Shown here piece after piece: positions 36,933 to 45,924 of a DNA stretch of 64,000 nucleotides. Position 1 is the stretch's first letter. Each line of letters opens with the position of its first letter. The notes under the pieces are model-generated. The model was not told the origin of the DNA. It saw nothing but the letters and a program-made list of their open reading frames with translations, and ran no database searches. A program made the translations under genes and the position numbers. This stretch comes from Beduinella massiliensis (GTDB taxonomy: Bacteria; Bacillota; Clostridia; Christensenellales; Aristaeellaceae). Where the stretch lies: assembly GCF_900199405.1 (NCBI RefSeq), contig NZ_LT963430.1, forward strand, positions 1,178,001-1,242,000. Direction: 5' to 3'.

Positions 36933-38669
36933 ATGCGCTTTATCGAGAATGAGGAAGGGTTTGTGCTAAGGGGCGCCACGTACGGGGCGCGCATCGTCCG
37001 AGCCGCTGTGCCGGTAGCTGCGTTTTCGTTCGACGGACGCCCCATGGCGGAGCTGGCGATGGTGAGCACGCTCGACACGCCGCAGGTCAAGGAAAAGCTG
37101 TCGCGGGTGCGAATCTCTTCGCTGGAGCGGGAGGGCGGCGCGCTGCGCGTAGAACTCACGGCAGAAAGCAACGTCTGGAAGGCGCGGCGCTTTGTCTGGC
37201 GCTTTGAACCGGGGCGCGTCACCTATCATCACGAGGCGGAGGGGAACGAGGCGCTGGGGCGCTGCTACTTCTTTTCCAGCGGGCGGCCCGGTTTGTACGA
37301 TGCCGGCGATTCCGACGGGTACCATACGAACGCCGCCTTCCTCGTGCCGCACTACCACACGTTCAATCCGAACCTCGCCAATGTTACGGAGTTTGACATT
37401 TCCCAGCCCGGCTTTGTGGGCGTAGGCCGCAGCGAAAATGTCGGCCACGCGGATTACGTCAACATCGAGCGGTATTACGGCCTGTTTTCGCCCGCGCCGC
37501 TGTGCTTTGCGTTTCACCAGGACGAAGCGGCGATGGGCCTGGGCATCGGCGCGAAGCCCGGCGCATACAGGTTTGGCGGCCTGGAATACTCGGGCTGCCT
37601 GAAGTTCGGCGCTTCCTTTCACGTGCAATACATGGGCTATACGCGCGCGGAGGGAACCTTTGCCTCGCCCGAGGCTGTGCTGGTCTTCGGTTACAGCCCC
37701 TTTGCCTGCCTGGAACGCTACGTCGGCTGGGTCGATGAGCGCGGCTACGGCACGGATTTCCGCTTCCCGGAGGCCCCCTGGCACAGGCGGCCGATCTTCT
37801 GCGGCTGGGCCGAGCAGACGGCGCTGTGTCCGGCGGGGGAGGAACCCTGCGATCGCGCGACGCAGGAAAATTATGAAGCCTGGGCAAAGGAGCTGGACGC
37901 GCGCGGCGTGCCGTACGGCACGATCGTGGTGGACGACAAGTGGCAGAAGGAATACGGTACGTTTGAGGTCGACAAAGAAAAATGGCCGGACATGCCCGGC
38001 TTCGTGCGCCGCCAGCACGAAAAGGGACGCCGCGTGCTGCTGTGGATCCCGGCTTATCAGGCGGAGGGCGTGCCGGAGGAGTTCTGCGCGAAGGACGCGG
38101 AGGGCAATTCCCTGTTCGCGGTGCCGGGCATCGAGGGGTACGACGCCTTCGTGCGCGAGGGCGTCATGCGGCTGGTGCGGGAGACGGACATCGACGGCTT
38201 CAAGGAGGACTGGATCGGGCGCACCGGCGACCGCCCCGGCATCGAAAACTACGGCGTCCTGCACGGCATCGAGCTGGTGCGCCGGTTTCAGTACGTCGTG
38301 CACGACGCGCTGCACGCCGTCAAGCCGGACGCGCTGCTGGAGACGCAGACGCCCAACCCGCTCTTCCGCGAGTCCTCCGACATGCTGCGGCTCAACGACA
38401 TCTGGTTCGCGACGCGCGATCTGCCCGAAATGATGCGCGAGCGCGCCCGTATCGCCCGCATCGCGGGCTGGGAGCTGCTCGACTGCGACAACGCGTCGCC
38501 GACGGTCATCGACGAGTGGATCCGATACACGCAGCTGCAGCCGTACTTGGGGGTGCCCTCCCTGTACTTCCTCACGGAAACCGAATCGTCGCACGAGCGG
38601 ATGACGCGCGCGCAGAGCGATTACCTGCGCTCCATTTGGCGCGAATATATCGTCCGAAACGCGCTGTAG
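36933..38669 (+). CDS. Putative glycoside hydrolase, clan GH-D (GH36-like)
   Basis: A 578-residue protein: an N-terminal beta-sandwich (about residues 1-260) and a C-terminal TIM barrel. The barrel shows GTIVVDDKWQKEYGTFEVD, KGRRVLLWIPAYQAEG and IDGFKEDWIG, which follow the order of GH36 and GH31 alpha-galactosidase-type barrels (WID.GW, G.WVEP, K.D). The candidate nucleophile is the Asp in FKEDWIG. There is no signal peptide, so it is cytoplasmic. It follows an oligosaccharide importer. The true substrate and exact family are unclear; the standard KWDMN motif of GH36 is not present. Confidence 0.6.
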   Translation: MRFIENEEGFVLRGATYGARIVRAAVPVAAFSFDGRPMAELAMVSTLDTPQVKEKLSRVRISSLEREGGALRVELTAESNVWKARRFVWRFEPGRVTYHHEAEGNEALGRCYFFSSGRPGLYDAGDSDGYHTNAAFLVPHYHTFNPNLANVTEFDISQPGFVGVGRSENVGHADYVNIERYYGLFSPAPLCFAFHQDEAAMGLGIGAKPGAYRFGGLEYSGCLKFGASFHVQYMGYTRAEGTFASPEAVLVFGYSPFACLERYVGWVDERGYGTDFRFPEAPWHRRPIFCGWAEQTALCPAGEEPCDRATQENYEAWAKELDARGVPYGTIVVDDKWQKEYGTFEVDKEKWPDMPGFVRRQHEKGRRVLLWIPAYQAEGVPEEFCAKDAEGNSLFAVPGIEGYDAFVREGVMRLVRETDIDGFKEDWIGRTGDRPGIENYGVLHGIELVRRFQYVVHDALHAVKPDALLETQTPNPLFRESSDMLRLNDIWFATRDLPEMMRERARIARIAGWELLDCDNASPTVIDEWIRYTQLQPYLGVPSLYFLTETESSHERMTRAQSDYLRSIWREYIVRNAL

Positions 38670-38676
38670 GCGCAAA

Positions 38677-38705
38677 TTGCATTGAACGCTCCTGCGTGCT
38701 ATACT
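38677..38705 (+). promoter_or_regulatory. Promoter of the second kinase-regulator-GH27 operon
   Basis: TTGCAT (38677-38682), 17 bp, TATACT (38700-38705), 41 bases before the kinase start. Both boxes are near consensus. Confidence 0.6.
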
Positions 38706-38745
38706 GAAGGCCATAGAAAATCGCATCCGTGACAGGAGGGGGAGC

Positions 38746-40482
38746 ATGGCGCGGACACCGACGCTGGGCATTCGCTTTAAGCTATGCTGTTCGTACATGG
38801 CGCTCGTGCTGCTGCCCACCCTTCTGGCGGGCGTCCTCCTGTACACCTATACGGTCGGCAACATCCGCAGGCAGATCGACGACGAGCTGAACGACAGAAT
38901 CGAGGAGCATGCGGCGCAGATTCGCCGGCGCGCGGCGCAGACGGAGGAGGCGGCCCGGAACTTTATCACGCTGAGCGAGATCACCCAGTACGTGAGCGGC
39001 CTGTACTTCGACGAAAGCGAATTGATCATCGCCTACAACCAGCGCGTGCAGGCCGCATTCTCCTGGTTTGACAACGCGTTTGCCAACCCCATGCGCATCA
39101 GCTTTTTCATCGGCAGCGAGGCGGTGACGGAGGACAGCCACTTTCACGCCAAACGGGCGTATGAGCAGGAGGAATGGTACCGGCAGGCCTGCGCGCGGCT
39201 TTCGGAGGCGTCAAGCTGTTGGGAAGGGGCGCACGCCGCGCGGGATTACCGGTATTCCAGGGGCAGGGAGGCCAGCGTATTTTCGCTGTTCCTCTCTTCG
39301 CCGCTCTTGAAGGACGCGGTCATGGAGCTCGAGGTCGACGCGCGTGACCTGTTGGGCGAGGAGGAACGCTTCATCTGCCTGCGTGCGGATACCCTTGAGC
39401 CGATCGACCTTGCCGGTGCGCCGCTTTCGGTAACGCCGGACGTCTTGCGGCTGCGGTCCGCGCAGGAAGGAACCGTCGAGACGCAGATCGGCGGTCAGGC
39501 GGTATTGCTGCGGGCGCTTGCGCTGGAAGAATTGGACGTGCTGATCCTGCGGTGGATGGACCGCACCGAGCTGACGGCGGAAAGCGGGGCGGCCCTGCGC
39601 ATCTTTTTCGGCATTCTGGCGCCGCTGACCGTGTTGCTGTTCGCGCTCACTTGGGTGCTTTCGGGCAGCATGTCCAGGCGCGTGCGGCGCATCACGGAGG
39701 CGGTGGAAGCCATGTATCATGGCCGCTACGACATCGACCTGCCGGTGGATTCGCGCGACGAGCTGGGCGCGCTGGCGTGGCATATGAACGAAATGGCGGG
39801 GCGCATCGATACCCTGCTCAACAAGGTGCTGCTCGCGGAGATGGCGGAGAAGGACGCGGAGCTGAGCGCCTTGCAATCGCAGATCAATCCCCACTTCATC
39901 TACAATACGCTGGAGACGTTCTGCATGATGGCGGAGCTTGGCGACAACGAGCGGCTGAGCGAGGGGATCGCCGCGATGGGCGAGCTGATGCGCTACAACC
40001 TGTCCGGCAAGCACGAGACCACCCTGCAGGCGGAGCTGCACAACGTCCGGCTTTACGCGGAGCTGCAAAACCTCGTCAACAACGAGCGCATCCAGCTCAC
40101 CGTCGATTCCGACCCCGAGCTGAACAGCATGCCCATGCCCAAGCTCCTTTTACAGCCGCTGGTGGAAAATGCGATCCTGCACGGGATGGATCCGAGGCGT
40201 CCGCTGCGCATCTACTTGGGCGTCCGCCGGGTGGAATGCGGGGTTTGCATCCGTGTGCGCAACGACGGAAAGCCTATCGCGCCATCGCGCCTGCGGGAGA
40301 TCACGCAGACGCTTAGCCGGGATACGGCTGACCCGCTCGCTACCTTCGAGGACTGCCTCGCGCTGACGAACATCAGCCGGCGGCTCAAGCTGCTCTACGA
40401 CGCCCGCGCGACGGTCAACGTCCTCTCCGGGCTGTACGGAACGGAAGTACTGATTGAGATACCCTACGGCGGGGAGGAATGA
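38746..40482 (+). CDS. YesM-type sensor histidine kinase (second)
   Basis: A 578-residue kinase with a transmembrane helix near residues 15-38, an extracellular sensor, a second helix (IFFGILAPLTVLLFALTWVL), a HAMP domain (MSRRVRRITEAVEAMYHGRY) and a HisKA_7TM/YesM core. The phospho-His is in QINPHFIYNTLETF near residue 382, and the N box is VENAILHGM. GGAGGGGGAGC precedes the ATG. It is followed three bases later by its regulator and then by a GH27 enzyme, so it may sense an alpha-galactoside-type sugar. Confidence 0.88.
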   Translation: MARTPTLGIRFKLCCSYMALVLLPTLLAGVLLYTYTVGNIRRQIDDELNDRIEEHAAQIRRRAAQTEEAARNFITLSEITQYVSGLYFDESELIIAYNQRVQAAFSWFDNAFANPMRISFFIGSEAVTEDSHFHAKRAYEQEEWYRQACARLSEASSCWEGAHAARDYRYSRGREASVFSLFLSSPLLKDAVMELEVDARDLLGEEERFICLRADTLEPIDLAGAPLSVTPDVLRLRSAQEGTVETQIGGQAVLLRALALEELDVLILRWMDRTELTAESGAALRIFFGILAPLTVLLFALTWVLSGSMSRRVRRITEAVEAMYHGRYDIDLPVDSRDELGALAWHMNEMAGRIDTLLNKVLLAEMAEKDAELSALQSQINPHFIYNTLETFCMMAELGDNERLSEGIAAMGELMRYNLSGKHETTLQAELHNVRLYAELQNLVNNERIQLTVDSDPELNSMPMPKLLLQPLVENAILHGMDPRRPLRIYLGVRRVECGVCIRVRNDGKPIAPSRLREITQTLSRDTADPLATFEDCLALTNISRRLKLLYDARATVNVLSGLYGTEVLIEIPYGGEE

Positions 40483-40485
40483 CGC

Positions 40486-41523
40486 ATGCGGGTGTTGATA
40501 GCGGAAGACCAAAACGTCATACGGCAGGGGCTTGCAAAGATCATCGGGGAGATTCCCGGCGTGGAGGTGGACGCGGCGGCGGACGGCGCGGCGGCCTGGG
40601 CGCAGTACCGTGTCTGCCCGGCGGATCTCATCGTCACGGACATCGTCATGCCGGACATGGACGGACTGGAGCTGATCGAACGCATCCGCGCGGTCGACGA
40701 CGCCTGCGCCGCGGTGGTCATCAGCGGGTACGACCGGTTTGAATACGCGCGCCGGGCCATGGCGCAGGGCGTGCGCGATTATTTGCTCAAGCCCATGCGG
40801 CGCGACAAGATCCTGTCGGTGATAAGCGCGCGGAAGGCCGAGTACGACCAGCGCCGCGAACGCGACGACAAGCTCTTTTCGGCGGCTTGGAACGCGGGCC
40901 TTGCCGGAGAGTCAGAGAGGCTGCGCGACGAGCTCACCGGCATGAAGAGCCGGACGGAAGGCTGGCTGATCGTCGCCAGATCCGCCGCGGGCGCCTGCCC
41001 GCTCGCGGCGGAAACCGGCTACCTGCTTTGCAGAAGGCTCGCGGAGCTCAATGAGGATACGGCGCTCTTTGTGGCCTGCGGCGAATACGCGCAGGAGCGG
41101 CGCAGCGAAGGCGTCGTGACGGAGCAGGTGCGCGTCGAAAAGGGCGCGGAATTGTCGCACGCCCTGCTCGCGCTCGCGCAGCGCTGGCGGGAGCGTGAGG
41201 ACGGCGGCCTGGACGGAGCGATCCGTCAGGCGCTGATGTACGTGAGCAGGCACTACGGCGAACCCATTTCGCTGCAAAGCGTCGCGGAGCAGGTGGAGCT
41301 GCATCCAAACTACCTGTCGGCCCTCTTTGCGCGCAATATGCAGTGCGGCTTTTCCCACTACCTGCAGCGGCTCAGGATCGAAAGAGCCAAGACGCTGCTG
41401 CACACGACCCGCCGCAAGGTCAGCGACATCGCCGCGGACGTCGGCTTTACGGACAGCAGGTACTTTGCCAAGGTCTTCAAGTCGCTGACTGGGGTGACGC
41501 CCCAGCAGTACCGCGCCGGGTAA
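40486..41523 (+). CDS. YesN-type response regulator (second)
   Basis: A 345-residue response regulator: a receiver domain (LIAEDQNVIRQGL, Asp in IVTDIVMPDMDG near residue 55, Lys in YLLKPMRRDK) and a C-terminal AraC DNA-binding domain (LQSVAEQVELHPNYLSALFA, then RKVSDIAADVGFTDSRYFAK). It is shorter than the regulator at 27873 because the middle region is reduced. It starts three bases after the kinase stop. Its targets are probably the upstream importer and the GH27 gene. Confidence 0.9.
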   Translation: MRVLIAEDQNVIRQGLAKIIGEIPGVEVDAAADGAAAWAQYRVCPADLIVTDIVMPDMDGLELIERIRAVDDACAAVVISGYDRFEYARRAMAQGVRDYLLKPMRRDKILSVISARKAEYDQRRERDDKLFSAAWNAGLAGESERLRDELTGMKSRTEGWLIVARSAAGACPLAAETGYLLCRRLAELNEDTALFVACGEYAQERRSEGVVTEQVRVEKGAELSHALLALAQRWREREDGGLDGAIRQALMYVSRHYGEPISLQSVAEQVELHPNYLSALFARNMQCGFSHYLQRLRIERAKTLLHTTRRKVSDIAADVGFTDSRYFAKVFKSLTGVTPQQYRAG

Positions 41524-41555
41524 ACGAATACGACAGGTCTTGAGGAGGAAATGAG

Positions 41556-42746
41556 ATGCTCGCAAAAACGCCGCCTATGGGCTGGAACTCGTGGAACACA
41601 TTTGGCGAGGAGATCAGCGAGGAGCTGATCTGCAGGACCGCCGACATCCTGGTGGAGCAGGGATACCGCGCAGCCGGATATGAATACCTGGTCATCGACG
41701 ACTGCTGGAGCCTGCGCGAACGGAGCGAACAAGGCCTGCTCGTGCCCGATCCGGCGAAGTTTCCGCACGGCATGAAGGCCGTGGCGGACTACGTGCACCA
41801 AAAGGGGCTGAAGTTCGGCATGTACTCCTGCGCGGGCGTGCGCACCTGCGCGGGCTATCCTTCCAGCTTTGACCATGAGTTCGTGGACGCGCGCACGTTC
41901 GCGCAGTGGGGCGTGGACTTCCTGAAGTACGACTTCTGCAACTTTCCGCAGAACGGCGATTGCAGGATGCGCTACCACACCATGAGCATGGCGCTCAAGG
42001 CCAGCGGGCGCGAAATCCTCTATTCCGCCTGCAACTGGGGTCAGCAGGAACCCTGGCGCTGGATGCGCTCCATCGGGGCGCACATGTACCGCTCCACGGG
42101 CGACATCATGGACAACTTCCGCTCCTTTACCGACATCGCGAAGTCGCAGATCGGGAACCTGTGCATGAGCGCTCCGGGCGGGTTTAACGACCTGGACATG
42201 CTCACCGTCGGCATGTACGGCAAGGGCAACGTCAGCCTGGGCGCTCCCTGTACCTTTGAGGAATACCGCATGCAGTTTTCGCTCTGGTGCCTCTTCGGCG
42301 TGCCGCTGATGATGGGGTGCGACCTGCGCACGCTCAGCGGCGAGTGCCGGGCGCTGCTGCAGAGCGAAGCGCTGATCGCCATCGATCAGGATGAGGAATG
42401 CCGCCCGCCGTATCTGGTGCGCTGTGGCGGGGTGACGCTGCCCAATCCCGATGCGAAGCCCGGCGAATATCCCTGGCGCAGCGAGGACGAGTGCACCTAT
42501 ACGTTTATCCGCCACCTGTCAAAGGGCGAGTTCGTGCTCGCGTTCTTCAATCTCTCCGAGCACGAGACCCGGCTGTCCTGTCTGCTTTCGGATATCGGCT
42601 TGCCCTATCCGTCGGGGATCGGCATCGTGCCGCGCGACGTCTTTACGGGCGAACGGCTCGGCGTGAAGCGCGACGAATTCAGCGTCCGCGTGCCGGGCCA
42701 CGACTGCCGCCTCTATCGCTGTCGGCTTTCGCGCTGCGATGGATAG
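41556..42746 (+). CDS. GH27 alpha-galactosidase
   Basis: A 396-residue GH27 enzyme that hydrolyses terminal alpha-galactosides. TPPMGWNSWNTFG at the start and LVIDDCWS are family hallmarks; the nucleophile Asp is in FLKYDFCN and the acid/base Asp in STGDIMD. FNDLDMLTVG follows. No signal peptide is present, so it works on imported sugar. TTGAGGAGG precedes the ATG. It is the third gene of the kinase-regulator operon. Confidence 0.94.
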   Translation: MLAKTPPMGWNSWNTFGEEISEELICRTADILVEQGYRAAGYEYLVIDDCWSLRERSEQGLLVPDPAKFPHGMKAVADYVHQKGLKFGMYSCAGVRTCAGYPSSFDHEFVDARTFAQWGVDFLKYDFCNFPQNGDCRMRYHTMSMALKASGREILYSACNWGQQEPWRWMRSIGAHMYRSTGDIMDNFRSFTDIAKSQIGNLCMSAPGGFNDLDMLTVGMYGKGNVSLGAPCTFEEYRMQFSLWCLFGVPLMMGCDLRTLSGECRALLQSEALIAIDQDEECRPPYLVRCGGVTLPNPDAKPGEYPWRSEDECTYTFIRHLSKGEFVLAFFNLSEHETRLSCLLSDIGLPYPSGIGIVPRDVFTGERLGVKRDEFSVRVPGHDCRLYRCRLSRCDG

Positions 42747-42960
42747 GTGCGCCGGCTGCGGGCGGTTGCTGACCCGGGACGAGGCTGCGCTCACCCGAAA
42801 GCTCGTCAACCGCGGCGCGCGCGTCTTTTACTGCCTCACGTGCCTTTCGGCGCGCTTTGACGTGAGCGAAGAGGTGCTGCGCGAAAAGATCGTCCAATTT
42901 CGGGAGATGGGCTGTACGCTCTTTGCGCCTGAAGATGAGGAGGCTCCGGACAGCCGCTAA
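42739..42960 (+). CDS. Small zinc-ribbon-like protein
   Basis: A 73-residue protein with two CxxC pairs (CAGC and CLTC, about 28 residues apart), probably one zinc ribbon, and an acidic tail. It overlaps the end of the GH27 gene by eight bases, so translation is likely coupled. I do not recognise the family; its function is unknown. Confidence 0.6.
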   Translation: MDRCAGCGRLLTRDEAALTRKLVNRGARVFYCLTCLSARFDVSEEVLREKIVQFREMGCTLFAPEDEEAPDSR

Positions 42961-42971
42961 ACGACGAATTT

Positions 42972-43011
42972 AAAAACCAGGCCCTTGCGCGATGCTGGGA
43001 CCTGGATTTTT
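42972..43011 (+). terminator. Terminator after the zinc-ribbon gene
   Basis: AAAAACCAGG and CCTGGATTTTT pair, with GCCC/GGGA continuing the stem inwards. It is followed by ATGTG and closes the kinase-regulator-GH27 operon. Confidence 0.75.
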
Positions 43012-43060
43012 ATGTGTCAGGGACGATGACGTTCGGAGCCGGGAAAGGACGCCGCACGCC

Positions 43061-43774
43061 TTATTGCGCTGCGCGCACAGCGGACTCCTTGACGTCCCCG
43101 CAGGCCATCGCCATGCTGTTGATGGCGTCGGTCAGCTGCCTGGCTACGCGCACGCGCTCTTCGCTGAAGGGGGCGTCCGCTTGGAAGTAGATGGGCTCGC
43201 CCACGAACAGCTCCCCGCGCGCGGGGCTGCAATAGAGCGGCACGAAGGGCAGCGGTTTTCCCGTGCGCTTTCGGTACAGCGGAGCGAGCTGCAGGAAACC
43301 CTCGTACATTTCACGCATCAGGGGGCCGTCGTCCTCGTAGTGGACGTCCGGCGCGATCAGCACGCTTTCGCCTCGAAGCAGCGAATCGAGCGAGTCACGA
43401 AACGTATCGCGAAGGTGGGTAAGGCTGCGGTAGACGGGCACGGCACGGCAGCTCCTCACCAGCGCCGACACGAACAGGGAGAGCGGTATGGAGACGGCGC
43501 GTGCGAGCAGCCGGGGCCAGTGCAGGCGCTTTGAAAAGGTGTAGCCCGCGTATTGGCGATAGCATTCCGCGTACGAAAAAAACACGTGCAGCACCCAGGG
43601 GCGAGGCGGCACGGGCAACGAGCGCATCACCTGCACGGGGCCGCGCAGGTTCTGGTGGTGCACCACGTAGGCAGCGCAGGGCGGAAGGCTCTGCGCGCAG
43701 CGGAGTGTGAGCGGCCTTTTGACGGTATTTAAAAATGCGCGAACGAGCTTAAACAGGAATCCCACATAGTCCAC
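43061..43774 (-). CDS. PlsC-like lysophospholipid acyltransferase family protein
   Basis: A 237-residue protein that resembles 1-acylglycerol-3-phosphate acyltransferases. VVHHQNLRGPVQVMR stands where the family has NHxxxxD, and RGESVLIAPDVHYEDDGPLMREMYEGFLQLA corresponds to the FPEGTRS and later blocks (here APDVHYED). The HX4D Asp is missing, so catalysis is uncertain. An N-terminal amphipathic region could attach it to the membrane. It lies downstream of oleate hydratase, but a terminator separates them. Confidence 0.6.
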   Translation of the reverse strand: MDYVGFLFKLVRAFLNTVKRPLTLRCAQSLPPCAAYVVHHQNLRGPVQVMRSLPVPPRPWVLHVFFSYAECYRQYAGYTFSKRLHWPRLLARAVSIPLSLFVSALVRSCRAVPVYRSLTHLRDTFRDSLDSLLRGESVLIAPDVHYEDDGPLMREMYEGFLQLAPLYRKRTGKPLPFVPLYCSPARGELFVGEPIYFQADAPFSEERVRVARQLTDAINSMAMACGDVKESAVRAAQ

Positions 43775-43890
43775 CCTTTCGGTATCATCTTACTGTATGC
43801 AGGATACCCCTATTATATCAAATGAAAATCAACCTGGGCAGATCTTCCGCCCATTTTTTCAAAATAAAGAGAAGATTGTACGGGATTGAC

Positions 43891-43934
43891 AAAAAGCCCC
43901 CGCATCGGACGGCCTGCGGCGTCCGGTGCGGGGC
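43891..43934 (-). terminator. Terminator of the oleate hydratase gene
   Basis: On the minus strand GCCCCGCACCGGAC pairs with GTCCGATGCGGGGGC and is followed by TTTTTGTC. It lies 16 bases past the hydratase stop. Confidence 0.85.
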
Positions 43935-43949
43935 AAAAACGGGAGACGG

Positions 43950-45725
43950 TCAGATTAGGTGATACCGGTGCATGAGGTCCTCGACGGCCGTGCCGCTGAC
44001 CTTGTGCAGCGCCGCCTTGCCCACCAGCTCCGTGAAAAAGGGCAGCTTCATGTCGGTCAGCTTTTTGCCGTCCATCATCTTGGCTGTGGAGTCGAGCAGC
44101 ACGCGCACGTCGTAGCAGGAGTTGAAGACCTCCGGCACGCCGCGGTCTACGTTCAGCAGCGTGTAGACGGCCTCCATCGCCGTGCGCACGGAGTACTCGG
44201 TGGTGAAGACGGTGTCGCGCACGGTATCCGCGAACTGTCCGATGAAGGCGAAGTTCACGCAGCCTTCCGGCACGACCTTCGGGCGGTCGCCCTGAGTGCG
44301 GGGCATGAAGAACGCGGTGATATAAGGCATCATGCAGGGGATGCAGCGGGCGGAGCTTACGGCCATGTCGTGAATCTGGTCCTCCGGCACGCCGACATGG
44401 TAAAGCCACTCCTCGGTGATCTCCGTGCCCGTGCACTCGCGCATGGGCTTCCTGATATAATCGCCCGGACGGTCGGTGAACAGGCCGTAGACCCACACGA
44501 CGAGCTGATCCTTGGGCTGCGCCTTGAAGTGCGGCTGGCGGTTGATCGTCCAGCTCATCAGCCAGGAGGAGTCCTTCGCCGTGACGATGCCGCCGGTGAC
44601 GACCTTGCCGCTGAACGGATCGCGCTTACAGATTTTTTCGAGATAGGGCGGGATGCGGTCGTCCAGCGTTGTGACGGTGGCGGATTCCCAGTTGGTCGCC
44701 TCGATGTTCGTGCAGAACTTGTCGGGGTGGCCGAACGACGGATCCTGCGCGGCGATGTTGCGCCAGAGCTGCCAGCAGCCGCCTTCGCCGGGCTGCGTCT
44801 TCAGTTCTGGCGCGTGGTCGTTGTCGCCCAGCGAGGAGTTCTCCGTGCAGCTGCCGTTGGTCACGAAGACGAGGTCGTCGTCTGTGAGCGGAATGCGCAT
44901 CTCCTTTCCGTTCCTTACGCAGACGATTTCCCGCGCGGCCTTCCGCCCCTGTGCGATGTCGAACCGGACGTTCGTTACCTGCGTGCCGTACTGGAAATCG
45001 ACGTCGTGCGCCTCCAGATACTTCACCATCGGAAGGATCAGGGATTCGTACTGATTGTACTTGGTAAATTTGAGCGCGGAGAAGTCGGGCAAGCCCCCGA
45101 TGTGATGGATGAAGCGCTGAATATAAAGCTTCATTTCCAGCGCGCTGTGCCACTCCTCGAAGGCGAACATCGTGCGCCAGTAGAGCCAGAAGTTGGAGGA
45201 GAAGAATTCTTCCGTGAACACGTCCTCGATCTTCTTGTCGTACAGGTCCTCGTCTTTGGTGAGGAAGAGACGGACGATTTCCATCGAAGCCTTTTCGCTC
45301 AGACCGAACTTGCCGTCGGTATGCGCGTCCTGTCCGCGCTTCACCGTCGCGCGCTGCAGGGAATAGTTCGGATCGTGTTTGTTGAGCCAGTAATACTCGT
45401 CCAGTACGGAGTTTTCAGGGTTCTCGATGGAAGGAATCGAGTGGAAGAGATCCCACAGGCATTCAAAGTGGTTTTCCATCTCGCGGCCGCCGCGGATGAT
45501 GAAGCCTTTCTGCGGATCGTTGATGCCGTCGCAGGCGCCGCCGGGCAGGTCGAGCTCCTCCAGAATGTGGATGTGATCGCCCTTCATCTGGCCGTCGCGC
45601 ACGAGGAAGCACGCCGCCGAGAGAGCGGCGAGGCCCGAACCGACGAGATAGGCGGACTTGTGATCCACGCCCTCCGGCTTCTCCGGACGAGCGAACGCTT
45701 CGTAGTTGCCATTGCTGTAATACAT
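43950..45725 (-). CDS. ohyA: Oleate hydratase (MCRA family)
   Basis: A 591-residue FAD-binding fatty acid hydratase that adds water to the cis-9 double bond of oleic and linoleic acids, detoxifying free unsaturated fatty acids. The FAD motif is [19 protein letters not shown] near residue 27; [20 protein letters not shown] and [16 protein letters not shown] are strongly typical. Length is normal. GGAGGG precedes the ATG. A LysR gene on the same strand lies 199 bases upstream, with an inverted repeat over the likely promoter. Confidence 0.95.
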   Translation of the reverse strand: MYYSNGNYEAFARPEKPEGVDHKSAYLVGSGLAALSAACFLVRDGQMKGDHIHILEELDLPGGACDGINDPQKGFIIRGGREMENHFECLWDLFHSIPSIENPENSVLDEYYWLNKHDPNYSLQRATVKRGQDAHTDGKFGLSEKASMEIVRLFLTKDEDLYDKKIEDVFTEEFFSSNFWLYWRTMFAFEEWHSALEMKLYIQRFIHHIGGLPDFSALKFTKYNQYESLILPMVKYLEAHDVDFQYGTQVTNVRFDIAQGRKAAREIVCVRNGKEMRIPLTDDDLVFVTNGSCTENSSLGDNDHAPELKTQPGEGGCWQLWRNIAAQDPSFGHPDKFCTNIEATNWESATVTTLDDRIPPYLEKICKRDPFSGKVVTGGIVTAKDSSWLMSWTINRQPHFKAQPKDQLVVWVYGLFTDRPGDYIRKPMRECTGTEITEEWLYHVGVPEDQIHDMAVSSARCIPCMMPYITAFFMPRTQGDRPKVVPEGCVNFAFIGQFADTVRDTVFTTEYSVRTAMEAVYTLLNVDRGVPEVFNSCYDVRVLLDSTAKMMDGKKLTDMKLPFFTELVGKAALHKVSGTAVEDLMHRYHLI

Positions 45726-45805
45726 GATGTTTCCCTCCGTCTATGGTTTGAATCTTTGGTTGAAGTCCTTGTATGGCTGTATGATACAGCGTGCGGACGG
45801 CTTTC

Positions 45806-45847
45806 ACCATAGACAGAAAATCGGCGGTGTTCAAACTTTAAACACCG
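45806..45847 (-). promoter_or_regulatory. Promoter and operator-like repeat before ohyA
   Basis: On the minus strand TTGAAC (45829-45834), 17 bp, TATGGT (45806-45811). A perfect inverted repeat CGGTGTT-N9-AACACCG (45825-45847) covers the -35, so a repressor or regulator binding here would control ohyA. Confidence 0.5.
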
Positions 45848-45924
45848 GAGCGCGATTGTAAAAACTTTATACAGCGGCGTGCTTTTGTCGGATTGCCGCG
45901 GGGGGCAGCTCAAATTCGTCCGGA

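Noticed and set aside
36966-38846. A 626-codon open frame opposite the GH36-like gene
   Set aside because: Antisense shadow; the sense strand has matching barrel motifs and a ribosome site.
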